A stretch of DNA of 10,534 bases from an uncultured Devosia sp. (GTDB taxonomy: Bacteria; Pseudomonadota; Alphaproteobacteria; Rhizobiales; Devosiaceae): contig CAJYKO010000329.1 of NCBI GenBank assembly GCA_913775215.1, forward strand, positions 1-10,534, in the 5' to 3' direction. Shown here piece by piece: positions 1-7,589 of the stretch; the first letter of the stretch is position 1; every line of letters starts with the position of its first letter. Below the pieces are notes generated by a model that ran no database searches, was not told the origin of the DNA, and worked only from the letters and a program-made list of their open reading frames with translations. Both the position numbers and the translations under genes were made by a program.

Positions 1-25
1 GTGGCGAACACGGGCCAAGACGGTC

Positions 26-31
26 AGGAGG
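26..31 (+). promoter_or_regulatory. Shine-Dalgarno deciding the TTG start of glnB
   Basis: A perfect AGGAGG sits 6 nt before the TTG at 38. No ATG or GTG at a suitable distance would give the conserved PII N-terminus, so this site fixes TTG as the start. Confidence 0.85.
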
Positions 32-37
32 CACCAG

Positions 38-376
38 TTGAAAAAAATCGAGGCGATCGTAAAGCCGTTCAAGCTCGACGAAGTCAAAGAGGCGCTGCAG
101 GAAGTTGGTCTGCAGGGTATCACCGTGACCGAAGCTAAGGGTTTTGGCCGTCAGAAGGGCCACACAGAGCTCTATCGTGGCGCGGAATATGTGGTGGACT
201 TCCTGCCAAAGGTGAAGGTCGAGGTGGTTTGCCCCGATGATCTCGCCGAAAAGGCAATCGAAGCGATCCGCAACGCCGCCCAGACCGGCCGTATCGGTGA
301 TGGAAAGATCTTCGTCTATTCTATCGAGCAGGCCATCCGTATCCGTACGGGCGAATTCGGCGACGACGCGCTCTAA
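38..376 (+). CDS. glnB: Nitrogen regulatory protein PII (GlnB)
   Basis: This is a PII signal-transduction protein, a cytoplasmic trimer that senses 2-oxoglutarate, ATP/ADP and, through uridylylation, glutamine. In this family it controls GS adenylylation (GlnE) and NtrB/NtrC. The 112-residue length is normal. The T-loop holds Tyr46 and the uridylylated Tyr51 (GAEYVVDF). Lys3 and Asp54 are the residues usual for GlnB rather than GlnK, and no amtB is adjacent, which supports GlnB. The start is TTG at 38, chosen because a perfect AGGAGG lies 6 nt upstream and because the protein then begins MKKIEAIVKPF, the family's usual N-terminus. glnA follows after 58 bp with no terminator between, so the two are probably co-transcribed. 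The promoter lies left of the window or in its first bases. Confidence 0.97.
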   Translation: MKKIEAIVKPFKLDEVKEALQEVGLQGITVTEAKGFGRQKGHTELYRGAEYVVDFLPKVKVEVVCPDDLAEKAIEAIRNAAQTGRIGDGKIFVYSIEQAIRIRTGEFGDDAL

Positions 377-434
377 GAAGCGCGCGCCTGCCAACCATCA
401 AACAAAAATTTCCGTCTAAGACAGGGGAAGACCT

Positions 435-1844
435 ATGACGACCGGTGCAGACATTATCCAGCGCATGAAGGACGAGAACATCAAGTATCTCGACGTGCGT
501 TTCACCGACCTGCGCGGCAAGCTGCAGCACGTTACCATGGACGTTTCGGTCGTCGACGAAGACATGTTCGAAGACGGCGTTATGTTCGACGGCTCCTCGA
601 TTGCCGGCTGGAAGGCAATCAACGAGTCCGACATGGTGCTGATGCCCGATCCGAACTCGGCCTATATCGACCCATTCTTCGCCGCCTCGACCCTCGCTAT
701 CAATTGCGACATTCTCGAGCCGTCGACCTATCAGCCCTACAACCGCGACCCGCGCTCGATTGCCAAGAAGGCCGAGGCCCTGGTCAAGTCGTCCGGTATC
801 GGCGATTCCGTCGTGTTCGGTCCCGAACCCGAATTCTTCATCTTCGACGACGTCCGCTACTCCAACACCACCTACAATGTTGGTTTTGCTCTCGACGCCA
901 GCGAACTGCCGACCAACAACAACACCGAATATGAAGCCGGCAACAACGGCCACCATATCGGTCTGAAGAAGGGCTACTTCCCGGTTCCGCCGCTCGACAG
1001 CGCCCAGGATATGCGCGGTGAGATGCTCGAAGCCATGGGCCAGATGGGCGTCATCATCGAGAAGCACCACCACGAAGTGGCTTCGGCTCAGCACGAACTC
1101 GGCCTCAAGTTCAAGCCGATGATTCAGTCGGCCGACGACGTTCTCATCTACAAGTATGTCGTGCAGCAGGTTGCGAACGCCTATGGCAAAACCGCAACCT
1201 TCATGCCGAAGCCGGTCTATGGCGACAACGGCTCGGGCATGCACTGCCACCAATCGATCTGGAAGGACGGCAAGCCGCTCTTTGCTGGCGACCAATATGC
1301 TGGCCTTTCGCAGGAATGCCTCTGGTACATCGGCGGCGTCATCAAGCACGCCAAGGCCATCAACGCCTTCACCAACCCGACTACTAACTCCTACAAGCGT
1401 CTGGTCCCGGGCTTCGAAGCTCCCGTGCTGCTTGCCTACTCGGCCCGTAACCGTTCGGCTTCGTGCCGTATCCCATTCGGCCAGTCGCCGAAGGCCAAGC
1501 GGGTCGAAGTGCGCTTCCCCGATCCGCTGGCAAATCCCTACCTCGCCTTCACCGCGCTCTTGATGGCCGGCCTCGACGGCATCAAGAACAAGATCCACCC
1601 GGGCGACCCGATGGACAAGGATCTTTACGAGCTTCCTAAGGAAGAGCTCAAGGAGATCCCGACCGTTTCCGCTTCGCTCCGCGAAGCTCTGGAACAGCTC
1701 GACGCTGACCGCGAATTCCTCAAGGTCGGCGGCGTGATGGATGACGACTTCATCGACAGCTATATCGAGCTCAAGATGCAGGAAGTGATCAAGTTCGAAC
1801 ACACCCCGCATCCTGTCGAGTACGAAATGTACTACTCGGCCTAA
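435..1844 (+). CDS. glnA: Glutamine synthetase type I (GlnA)
   Basis: This enzyme joins ammonium to glutamate using ATP to make glutamine, the central step of nitrogen assimilation; type I enzymes are cytoplasmic dodecamers. Its 469 residues match the bacterial GSI-beta length. Visible landmarks are the Asp52/Ser55 loop (MFDGSSIAGW), metal ligands Glu131 and Glu133 in PEPEFFIFD, the ATP-site stretch GSGMHCHQS (266-274), the glutamate-flap region NPTTNSYKRLVPGFEAP (314-330), the arginine-containing NRSASCRIP (339-347), and the adenylylation site Tyr398 in DKDLYELP. The ATG at 435 is preceded by a purine-rich AGGGGAAG at about 422-429. Tyr398 means control by GlnE adenylylation is likely, with GlnB next door as the usual effector. 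An intrinsic terminator begins 22 bp after the stop. Confidence 0.98.
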   Translation: MTTGADIIQRMKDENIKYLDVRFTDLRGKLQHVTMDVSVVDEDMFEDGVMFDGSSIAGWKAINESDMVLMPDPNSAYIDPFFAASTLAINCDILEPSTYQPYNRDPRSIAKKAEALVKSSGIGDSVVFGPEPEFFIFDDVRYSNTTYNVGFALDASELPTNNNTEYEAGNNGHHIGLKKGYFPVPPLDSAQDMRGEMLEAMGQMGVIIEKHHHEVASAQHELGLKFKPMIQSADDVLIYKYVVQQVANAYGKTATFMPKPVYGDNGSGMHCHQSIWKDGKPLFAGDQYAGLSQECLWYIGGVIKHAKAINAFTNPTTNSYKRLVPGFEAPVLLAYSARNRSASCRIPFGQSPKAKRVEVRFPDPLANPYLAFTALLMAGLDGIKNKIHPGDPMDKDLYELPKEELKEIPTVSASLREALEQLDADREFLKVGGVMDDDFIDSYIELKMQEVIKFEHTPHPVEYEMYYSA

Positions 1845-1866
1845 TCGCCGGTGATACGAATGAGAG

Positions 1867-1896
1867 AAGGGCCCTCCGGGGCCCTTTTTGTTTTTG
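1867..1896 (+). terminator. Intrinsic terminator after glnA
   Basis: An 8-bp perfect stem AAGGGCCC (1867-1874) / GGGCCCTT (1879-1886) closes a TCCG tetraloop. It is followed by a T-rich run, TTTTTGTTTTTG, to 1896. It starts 22 bp after the glnA stop and should end the glnBA transcript, so the genes downstream need their own promoter or rely on read-through. Confidence 0.93.
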
Positions 1897-1945
1897 TGCC
1901 TGATCTGGGCTAGGTCATCACATCCTTCAAAAGCGGACAAAACTC

Positions 1946-2284
1946 ATGATCACGCCTGGCTCCTCATTCAAAGACAACCTGCAGCGCCTGCCGTCCATCG
2001 AAAGCGTCGAACGCATCGAACTGGTGGACAAGAGCGGCCTCATCGTTGCACTGATCGAGAACCAGCCCGGCAAGCAGGGCTCGCTCGCGGTCTATCAGTA
2101 TTTGAAAGGCTGCTTCGGCATGCTCGACGCCAATGCCGCGCGCCATGGGCTTGAGATATTCGGCGAACATACCGCGGATGCCCGCAATCGCCCTGGCGCC
2201 CACCCGAATATCGATCGCCTCATCGACATCACCAATGGCGCCGAGCCGCTCGCTGTCACGGTCGTTGCAAGGCCGGTCCGATGA
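1946..2284 (+). CDS. Probable DUF2322 family protein, function unknown
   Basis: This encodes a 112-residue soluble protein with no signal peptide or membrane segment. I recognise it, from memory of the family, as resembling the DUF2322 group: an N-terminal block LPSIESVERIELVDKSG, then IENQPGKQGSLAVYQYL (about 38-54), a middle EIFGEHTADAR (70-80) and HPNIDRLIDI (86-95). No catalytic motif is evident and I know of no function. It starts at ATG 1946 with only a weak ribosome site (GGA at 1934-1936). It lies 49 bp past the glnA terminator, so it is probably transcribed separately. The next gene begins 67 bp later on the same strand. That it is a real gene is fairly sure from its codon pattern and family-like blocks; the family name is less sure. 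Confidence 0.75.
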   Translation: MITPGSSFKDNLQRLPSIESVERIELVDKSGLIVALIENQPGKQGSLAVYQYLKGCFGMLDANAARHGLEIFGEHTADARNRPGAHPNIDRLIDITNGAEPLAVTVVARPVR

Positions 2285-2351
2285 TCCCTGCCTTCAAACC
2301 ACCGCATCTCTTCGGCAGCTTGATCAGGATCTTCATAGGGACAACTGCAAC

Positions 2352-2663
2352 ATGCTGAAAAACCTCGTCCTCGCTGCGCTCGTTCTCTCAGCCGCGACGC
2401 CGGCCTTTGCGTCTTCGGACGACGCCTGGGCCGAATTCGCCACGAAAGTCGAAGAGGGGTGCCTGGGCGCAACCAGCGAAATCCTGAGTGACGCGGAGAT
2501 CGTGGTGGACCCATTCGGGAGTGAAAATTATGGACTTGCCGTCATCACCGGCAAAGTGAACGGCGAGACAATTAGCACCAAAAGCATCATCTGCGTCTTC
2601 GACAAGAAGACAGAAAAGGTAGAAATCGGTGGTGAACTGGATCTTCCTGCCGTCGACAAATAG
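2352..2663 (+). CDS. Small exported protein with two cysteines, function unknown
   Basis: This encodes 103 residues. The ATG at 2352 has AGGGA (2337-2341) 10 nt upstream. Starting there gives a classic Sec signal peptide: MLKN, a hydrophobic core LVLAALVLSAAT, and a cleavage site after AFA at residue 20, followed by SSDDAW. The longer in-frame start at 2133 overlaps the preceding gene and would bury the signal peptide, so I reject it. The mature protein of about 83 residues is acidic and carries exactly two cysteines, Cys37 and Cys81, which could form a disulfide in the periplasm. No membrane segment or lipobox is seen. I do not recognise a family. It may share a transcript with the DUF2322-like gene 67 bp upstream. 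Confidence 0.8.
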   Translation: MLKNLVLAALVLSAATPAFASSDDAWAEFATKVEEGCLGATSEILSDAEIVVDPFGSENYGLAVITGKVNGETISTKSIICVFDKKTEKVEIGGELDLPAVDK

Positions 2664-2788
2664 GCGAGGGGAACTTGAATCGATCAAAACCTTCACGTTG
2701 CGCAAGAAGGCCATAGCCAGACCGCATGCTGCTGCCTTAAGCCTCAGGTACTGATAGGGTCTAAGTCTGCCCTCGTTTGGAGTATCAA
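2664..2788. other. Intergenic gap before the hybrid kinase
   Basis: These 125 bp separate the small exported protein from the kinase. I see no convincing terminator or sigma-70-type promoter. A short CCTTC/GAAGG pairing around 2691-2711 has an 11-nt loop and no T-run, so it is not a credible terminator. Confidence 0.4.
2779..2782 (+). promoter_or_regulatory. Shine-Dalgarno favouring GTG 2789 as kinase start
   Basis: GGAG at 2779-2782 lies 6 nt before GTG 2789. The longer TTG start at 2777 has no ribosome site. The ATG at 2834 has GAGGA only 1 nt away, too close to work well. Confidence 0.6.
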
Positions 2789-5700
2789 GTGCCTGCCATA
2801 CATTCGGAGGTGAGCCCCTCTCCAAGCGAGGATATGAAATCTGCGATAGTGGGTCGCGATTGGACGCACTCGCCACTTGGGCCACGCCAAACCTGGCCAC
2901 CCCAACTCAAGAGGTTGGTCGCAATCATTCTGGCGTCGAACCAACCCATGTTCATTGCCTGGGGGACGAACCGAACACTCATCTACAACGATGCTTATGC
3001 TTTGATCCTCGGATCAAGGCACGCCTCGGCTCTTGGCTGCGATCTGATAGATGTTTGGGCGGATTCGAGGCTGCAACTACAGCCCATCATTGACCGTACC
3101 TATGCTGGCCAATCTGTAGAAATGGCCGACATTCGTCTCACACTAGACCGTCACGGCTATCTAGAAGAGGCTCATTTTTCGTTCTTCTATGTACCGGTTC
3201 GCGATGACGAAGGGCGTGTACAGGGAATTTATTGCGCCTGCACGGAAACAACGTCCCAAGTTTTGGCTGATCGCCGTCGCGAGGAGACCGAGCAGGCGCT
3301 CTTGGCTGAACGCGACCGCAACCGCCTGAGCCAGCTTCAGCAAGCCTTCCTTATGGAGTTGAGCGACGCCCTGCGTGCGCGATCGTCGGCGACTGAGATG
3401 ATGCAGCTTACCAGCGATCGTCTCGGCGAATGGCTCGGCGCGGATAGAGTCTTTTACGCAGAAATAGCCGGCAGCCTTATGACGGTCGAATGCGAATATG
3501 CCCGGGGCGTGAAGTCGCTGGTTGGGGCGCATTCGCTGGAGGCTTTTGGTCCAGATCTGCTCTCCGCTTATAGAACTGAAACGCTGATCAGAGTCGATGA
3601 CGTCATCAACGATCCCCGTCTCAACGAGCCTGCTCGCGAGGGGCTGGTTCTCAGACAGGTCGGCTCGTTCGTGGATGTCGTCCTGTTCAAGGAAAACAAG
3701 TTCGTCGGACTTCTGGCTGTCCAGAATAAGAGCGCCCGCTTTTGGACAGCAGAGGAAGAAGCGCTCATTCGCGAAGTCGCGGAACGCATGAAGGTCGCTG
3801 TCGAGCGGTCTCGTGCCGAAGAGGCGGCGCAACGCAGCGCCGCACGCCACAGGTTGCGCGCCGAGCTCGGCGATCTACTTCATTCCCTGACGTCTTCTGC
3901 CGATATCATGTCCGAAGTTGCTCAACGGCTCGGACGCCACCTTGGTGTTGATCAGGCGAATTATTACAGCATCGAAAACGACCAGTTTGTCATCACTGAC
4001 GAATGGCGCGCGGATGGCTGTCCCGGCCTGCTCGGTGTCCACCGGCTCGCCGATTTTGCCGAAAGCACCATCCGGCGACTCCAAGCCGGAGATGTGCTGA
4101 GGGTCGATGACACGGCCGCCGAAGCAGATCTGGAGGCATACGCAACGTTGGGCATAGGGGCTGTGATATCCATTCCGCTGCACCGGGATGGTCGATGGGT
4201 GGCCGGCATCCATGTGCATCAGCGGCATGCACGCTCCTGGACCGATGACGAAGAAGCCATCGTGCGTGATGTTGCCGCCTTTGCGTGGGCTGCGCTCGAA
4301 CGCGCCCGCGCCCAGGAAGAGTTGCGTGCCCTCAACGAGAGCCTCGAGCAGCAGGTCGCTGAGCGTGCGGCTGAACGTGACCGTTTATGGAGCTTGTCCC
4401 AGGACATGTTCGCCCGCGCCGACTATAGTGGCATGATGTCGGCAGTCAGTCCGGCATGGGGCAGGGTGCTCGGTTGGTCCGAGACAGAGCTGCTTTCGCG
4501 CGGCTATGCCACGTTCATGCATCCCGAGGACATACCGCCCACACTGGCTGCAATTAGCCGCATGGCTGAAACCCGCCATCCCACCCGCTTCGAAAACCGC
4601 ATTGCCACAAAACATGGCGGTTGGAAGCATATCGAATGGACGGTTGCCCCAGAGCAGGACGGTAAGAATTTTGTGGCCGTCGGTCGCGACATGAGTCTTG
4701 TCAAGGAAAAGGAATCTGCGCTGCTTCAGGCCGAGGAACAGCTGCGCCAAAGCCAGAAGCTTGAGGCTATGGGGCAATTGACCGGCGGTGTCGCACACGA
4801 TTTCAACAACCTGCTGACCCCGATTATCGGGTCGCTCGACATGCTGACGCGCACCGATCTGACCAGTGATCGCCAACTTCGCCTGATCGATCGCGCGCTG
4901 CAATCGGCGGAGCGTGCCAAGGTTCTGGTCCAGCGCCTACTCGCTTTTGCCCGGCGCCAGCCCCTGCAGGCTACGCCCATCGATGTGCCCATGCTAGTTG
5001 AGAGCATGTCTGGGCTGATCGGTTCGACCCTTGGGCCATCCATTCTGGTTACGACCGAGATCGAGCCAGGATTGCCGCCCGCCAAGGCCGATCAAAACCA
5101 GCTCGAAATGGCTCTGCTGAATCTGGCTGTAAATGCCCGCGACGCCATGCCGGACGGAGGAACGCTGACCATCGGCGTGAGCTTTGAAATAACGCAGGGT
5201 GATTCCAAAATCGGGTTGAAAGGCGGAAGCTACATCCGCCTTCGCGTGGTGGACACGGGATCGGGCATGGACGCAGCGACCATCGCGCGAGCCGTTGAGC
5301 CGTTCTTTTCTACGAAGGGAATCGGTAAGGGGACCGGTCTTGGCTTGTCTATGGTCCACGGCTTGACTGCTCAGTTGGGCGGCGCATTGGGCATAGTGAG
5401 TGCGCCCGGCCAAGGCACGTCCGTTGAGCTCTGGCTACCAATCAGCGCAGACGCGGCAGGGAGCAGACCCATCCCGGAACCCTCTTCGATCGTGCCCATT
5501 AACCGCGGCACGGCCCTTTTGGTCGATGACGAGCCGTTGGTTCGCATGAACACAAGCGATATGCTGATCGATCTTGGGTTTGTGGTGGTCGAAGCGGCAA
5601 CGGCCGAAGAAGCGCTTCAGCTTGTCAGGAGCGGCGCCATTCCAGAGGTTTTGATAACGGATCACCTCATGCCTGGAATGACTGGTGCCGAACTGGCTGA

Positions 5701-5872
5701 GGAAATCCGCGGCATAATTCCTGATCTTCCGGTGATTGTCGTCTCTGGCTATGCCGAGTTCGCGGGTGTGGCGCCTGATTTGCCGCGCCTTGCCAAACCT
5801 TTCCGGAATGCCGAACTCGCCGAGGCGCTTGCCAGCGTCATGCCGGCCATTGTGGCCGAAGGTGCCGCCTAG
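2789..5872 (+). CDS. Soluble hybrid sensor histidine kinase (PAS-GAF-GAF-PAS-HisKA-HATPase-REC)
   Basis: This is a 1027-residue cytoplasmic hybrid two-component kinase with no membrane segment. In order: an N-terminal PAS-like region (about 30-140, containing DWTHSPLGPRQTWP and QPMFIAWG), GAF 1 (about 190-340), GAF 2 (about 360-505), a short coiled coil (about 505-535), a PAS fold (about 535-655), the H-box with phospho-acceptor His670 in GGVAHDFNNLL, an ATPase with N-box Asn778/Asn782 and glycine boxes DTGSGM (822-827) and GKGTGLGL (847-854), and a C-terminal receiver. The receiver has acidic Asp913/Asp914, phospho-acceptor Asp958 (ITDHLMPG) and Lys1003, so it looks functional. The signal and output are unknown. 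The GAF and PAS regions lack an obvious LOV or bilin cysteine motif. It has no partner regulator nearby, so phosphate may pass to a distant phosphotransferase or stay internal. GTG 2789 is chosen over TTG 2777 for its ribosome site. Confidence 0.9.
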   Translation: MPAIHSEVSPSPSEDMKSAIVGRDWTHSPLGPRQTWPPQLKRLVAIILASNQPMFIAWGTNRTLIYNDAYALILGSRHASALGCDLIDVWADSRLQLQPIIDRTYAGQSVEMADIRLTLDRHGYLEEAHFSFFYVPVRDDEGRVQGIYCACTETTSQVLADRRREETEQALLAERDRNRLSQLQQAFLMELSDALRARSSATEMMQLTSDRLGEWLGADRVFYAEIAGSLMTVECEYARGVKSLVGAHSLEAFGPDLLSAYRTETLIRVDDVINDPRLNEPAREGLVLRQVGSFVDVVLFKENKFVGLLAVQNKSARFWTAEEEALIREVAERMKVAVERSRAEEAAQRSAARHRLRAELGDLLHSLTSSADIMSEVAQRLGRHLGVDQANYYSIENDQFVITDEWRADGCPGLLGVHRLADFAESTIRRLQAGDVLRVDDTAAEADLEAYATLGIGAVISIPLHRDGRWVAGIHVHQRHARSWTDDEEAIVRDVAAFAWAALERARAQEELRALNESLEQQVAERAAERDRLWSLSQDMFARADYSGMMSAVSPAWGRVLGWSETELLSRGYATFMHPEDIPPTLAAISRMAETRHPTRFENRIATKHGGWKHIEWTVAPEQDGKNFVAVGRDMSLVKEKESALLQAEEQLRQSQKLEAMGQLTGGVAHDFNNLLTPIIGSLDMLTRTDLTSDRQLRLIDRALQSAERAKVLVQRLLAFARRQPLQATPIDVPMLVESMSGLIGSTLGPSILVTTEIEPGLPPAKADQNQLEMALLNLAVNARDAMPDGGTLTIGVSFEITQGDSKIGLKGGSYIRLRVVDTGSGMDAATIARAVEPFFSTKGIGKGTGLGLSMVHGLTAQLGGALGIVSAPGQGTSVELWLPISADAAGSRPIPEPSSIVPINRGTALLVDDEPLVRMNTSDMLIDLGFVVVEAATAEEALQLVRSGAIPEVLITDHLMPGMTGAELAEEIRGIIPDLPVIVVSGYAEFAGVAPDLPRLAKPFRNAELAEALASVMPAIVAEGAA

Positions 5873-6023
5873 CATTCGACACAAACATCGGCCGCAAAAC
5901 AACGCACTGCCTGCATATGATAAGGCCAAACCCTGCAACATAAATGTGTGCCGCGACCTACCTTTTCCATTCGGCCAGCAAGCCGTTATGACAGACCGCA
6001 GACTTTAGCGAAGCGAGACCGAG
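5873..6023. other. Intergenic gap between kinase and nnr
   Basis: These 151 bp probably contain the nnr promoter, but I cannot place it with confidence. A weak candidate is TTCCAT and TATGAC spaced by 16 nt around 5967-5994. No terminator for the kinase is visible. Confidence 0.3.
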
Positions 6024-7493
6024 ATGCCCTATACCGATGCCCTTCTCACGCCGCAGGAAATGGGTCAGGCGGATCGTTTGGCGATCGAAGGCGGGGCACG
6101 CTCGTTTCGTCTGATGGAAGCTGCAGGAAAGGCGGTCGCCGAAGCGATAATTGAGCGTTATTATCAGCGCTCTGTGCTTGTTCTCTGCGGTACGGGCAAG
6201 AATGGCGGCGATGGCCTTGTCGTCGCGCGCCTTCTCCAGCAGCGGGGCTGGCCGGTCCAGGTGCGTCTTCTAGGAGATCGAGAGGCATTGCGCGGCGATG
6301 CCCAGGTCGCTGCCGAGCAATGGACTGGGCGCATCGATGCACCGACGCACAAGGATATCGAGGACGCCGATCTGATCGTCGACGCCATTCTCGGCGCAGG
6401 GCTGGATCGAAATATTGAAGGAGAAATTGCTGAGACCATTGCGCTCGTCAACGCATCTACGCTTCCTGTGGTCAGCGTCGACGTTCCAAGCGGCATCGAT
6501 GGTGGCACGGGCGCAGTCCGCGGCATCGCCATGATTGCCGACATGACGGTCACCTTCTTCCGCCTCAAGCCCGGTCACCTTTTGCTTCCCGGCCGCCAGC
6601 ATTGCGGCGAAGTCGTCCTTGCCGAAATCGGCATTCCGGACAACGTGCTTGAGCGGATCCAGCCGCGGGCCTGGCAAAATACCCGAGGCCTCTGGAGCCT
6701 GCCGCAGACAATGGCCGACGGACACAAGTTCGATCGTGGCCATGTCATTGTCGTCTCGGGCGGCGAGCTTGAAACTGGTGGTTCGCGCCTCGCTGCCTAT
6801 GGTGCTTTTCGTGTAGGCGCTGGCGTCGTGTCGCTTGCAGGCGCAACCGAGGCGTTACGCATTCACGCTGCGCACCTGACCGCCTTCATGCTTAAGCCCG
6901 CGGCAAATTCCGCCGAACTTGCCAAGCTATTGGAAGACAAGCGGATAAACGCCGTCGTACTCGGACCCGCTGCCGGCGTCGGTGCCGAAACGCGTGATAA
7001 GACCTTGGCTGTCCTCCATTCCGGCGCTAGCCTCGTCCTCGACGCCGATGGCATCAGCAGTTTCGCCAGTGAAAGCGAAACCCTCTTCGCCGCCATCAAA
7101 TCTAACCCAGATCGCGCCGTAGTTCTTACCCCGCATGAAGGCGAATTCCAGCGCCTCTTCGGCAACGTGCCTGGCGGCAAGCTGGAACGCGCTCGCGCCG
7201 CAGCCCACCATTCCGGCGCGGTTATCCTCCTTAAGGGCAGCGACACCGTCATCGCCCATCCCGATGGCCGCGCCGCCATCAACGCCAACGCGCCAAGCTG
7301 GCTGGGCACGGCTGGGGCAGGGGATGTGCTCGCGGGTATTATCGGCGGTCTCTTGGGCCAGGGCATGACCGGATTTGAAGCCGCCTGCGCTGGCGCCTGG
7401 CTCCACGCCGAAGCCGCCAATCGCTTCGGCGGCCCTGGCATGCTCAGCGAGGACCTGCCTTTGCTGCTGCCCGGTATTCTTGCCAGCCTCTGA
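6024..7493 (+). CDS. nnr: Bifunctional NAD(P)H-hydrate epimerase / ADP-dependent dehydratase (Nnr)
   Basis: This enzyme repairs damaged NADH and NADPH. The N-terminal YjeF domain (about 1-215) interconverts the R and S hydrates, and the C-terminal ribokinase-like domain (about 225-489) dehydrates the S form at the expense of ADP. The epimerase part shows GTGKNGGDG (56-64) and VDVPSGIDGGTG (about 153-164). The dehydratase part shows LTPHEGEF, ILLKGSDTVIAHPDG, and the nucleotide-site GTAGAGD (428-434) with the expected catalytic Asp434. At 489 residues it is full length for the fused form. The ATG at 6024 has only a weak GAG-type ribosome site but gives the typical N-terminus (LLTPQEMGQADRLAIE). 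The next gene converges on it across 96 bp. In several rhizobia this gene directly precedes glnB, unlike here. Confidence 0.95.
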   Translation: MPYTDALLTPQEMGQADRLAIEGGARSFRLMEAAGKAVAEAIIERYYQRSVLVLCGTGKNGGDGLVVARLLQQRGWPVQVRLLGDREALRGDAQVAAEQWTGRIDAPTHKDIEDADLIVDAILGAGLDRNIEGEIAETIALVNASTLPVVSVDVPSGIDGGTGAVRGIAMIADMTVTFFRLKPGHLLLPGRQHCGEVVLAEIGIPDNVLERIQPRAWQNTRGLWSLPQTMADGHKFDRGHVIVVSGGELETGGSRLAAYGAFRVGAGVVSLAGATEALRIHAAHLTAFMLKPAANSAELAKLLEDKRINAVVLGPAAGVGAETRDKTLAVLHSGASLVLDADGISSFASESETLFAAIKSNPDRAVVLTPHEGEFQRLFGNVPGGKLERARAAAHHSGAVILLKGSDTVIAHPDGRAAINANAPSWLGTAGAGDVLAGIIGGLLGQGMTGFEAACAGAWLHAEAANRFGGPGMLSEDLPLLLPGILASL

Positions 7494-7535
7494 CCCTGTT
7501 CGGTTGGCCCGCTGCCTTACAACTCAGCCAGCGTT

Positions 7536-7558
7536 ATTGCCGGGCTTGTCCCGGCAAT
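7536..7558. repeat. REP-like palindrome between convergent genes
   Basis: A perfect 9-bp inverted repeat, ATTGCCGGG (7536-7544) and CCCGGCAAT (7550-7558), flanks a CTTGT loop. The motif with flanking TCCAT closely resembles dispersed palindromes I recall from many alphaproteobacterial genomes, where similar GCCGGGCTTGTCCCGGC units recur between genes. Here it lies in the 96-bp gap between the stops of nnr and the P450. It may also act as a bidirectional transcription barrier, although it has no T-run. Its dispersed nature cannot be seen from one window. Confidence 0.7.
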
Positions 7559-7589
7559 CCATCTCTTTAGCCCGGCTAGCTTGCCCGAG

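Noticed and set aside
321..1940. A 539-codon open frame on the minus strand covering all of glnA
   Set aside because: It is a shadow. glnA is certain on the plus strand, and strong third-position GC bias there suppresses stops in the mirror frame. The antisense product has no recognisable domain and no ribosome site was seen.
2133..2351. N-terminal extension of the small exported protein from ATG 2133
   Set aside because: It overlaps the DUF2322-like gene by about 150 bp and would place the clear signal peptide in mid-protein. ATG 2352 has its own ribosome site.
3161..3850. A 229-codon minus-strand frame inside the kinase
   Set aside because: It lies wholly within the GAF 1 coding region of the kinase and shows no domain signature or ribosome site.
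2789..5872. Phytochrome or LOV photoreceptor reading of the kinase
   Set aside because: I see no bilin-binding Cys-His motif in the GAF domains and no NCRFLQ-type LOV motif in the PAS regions.
6270..7441. Several minus-strand frames inside nnr
   Set aside because: nnr is full length with all motifs intact. The opposite frames are compositional shadows with no recognisable content.
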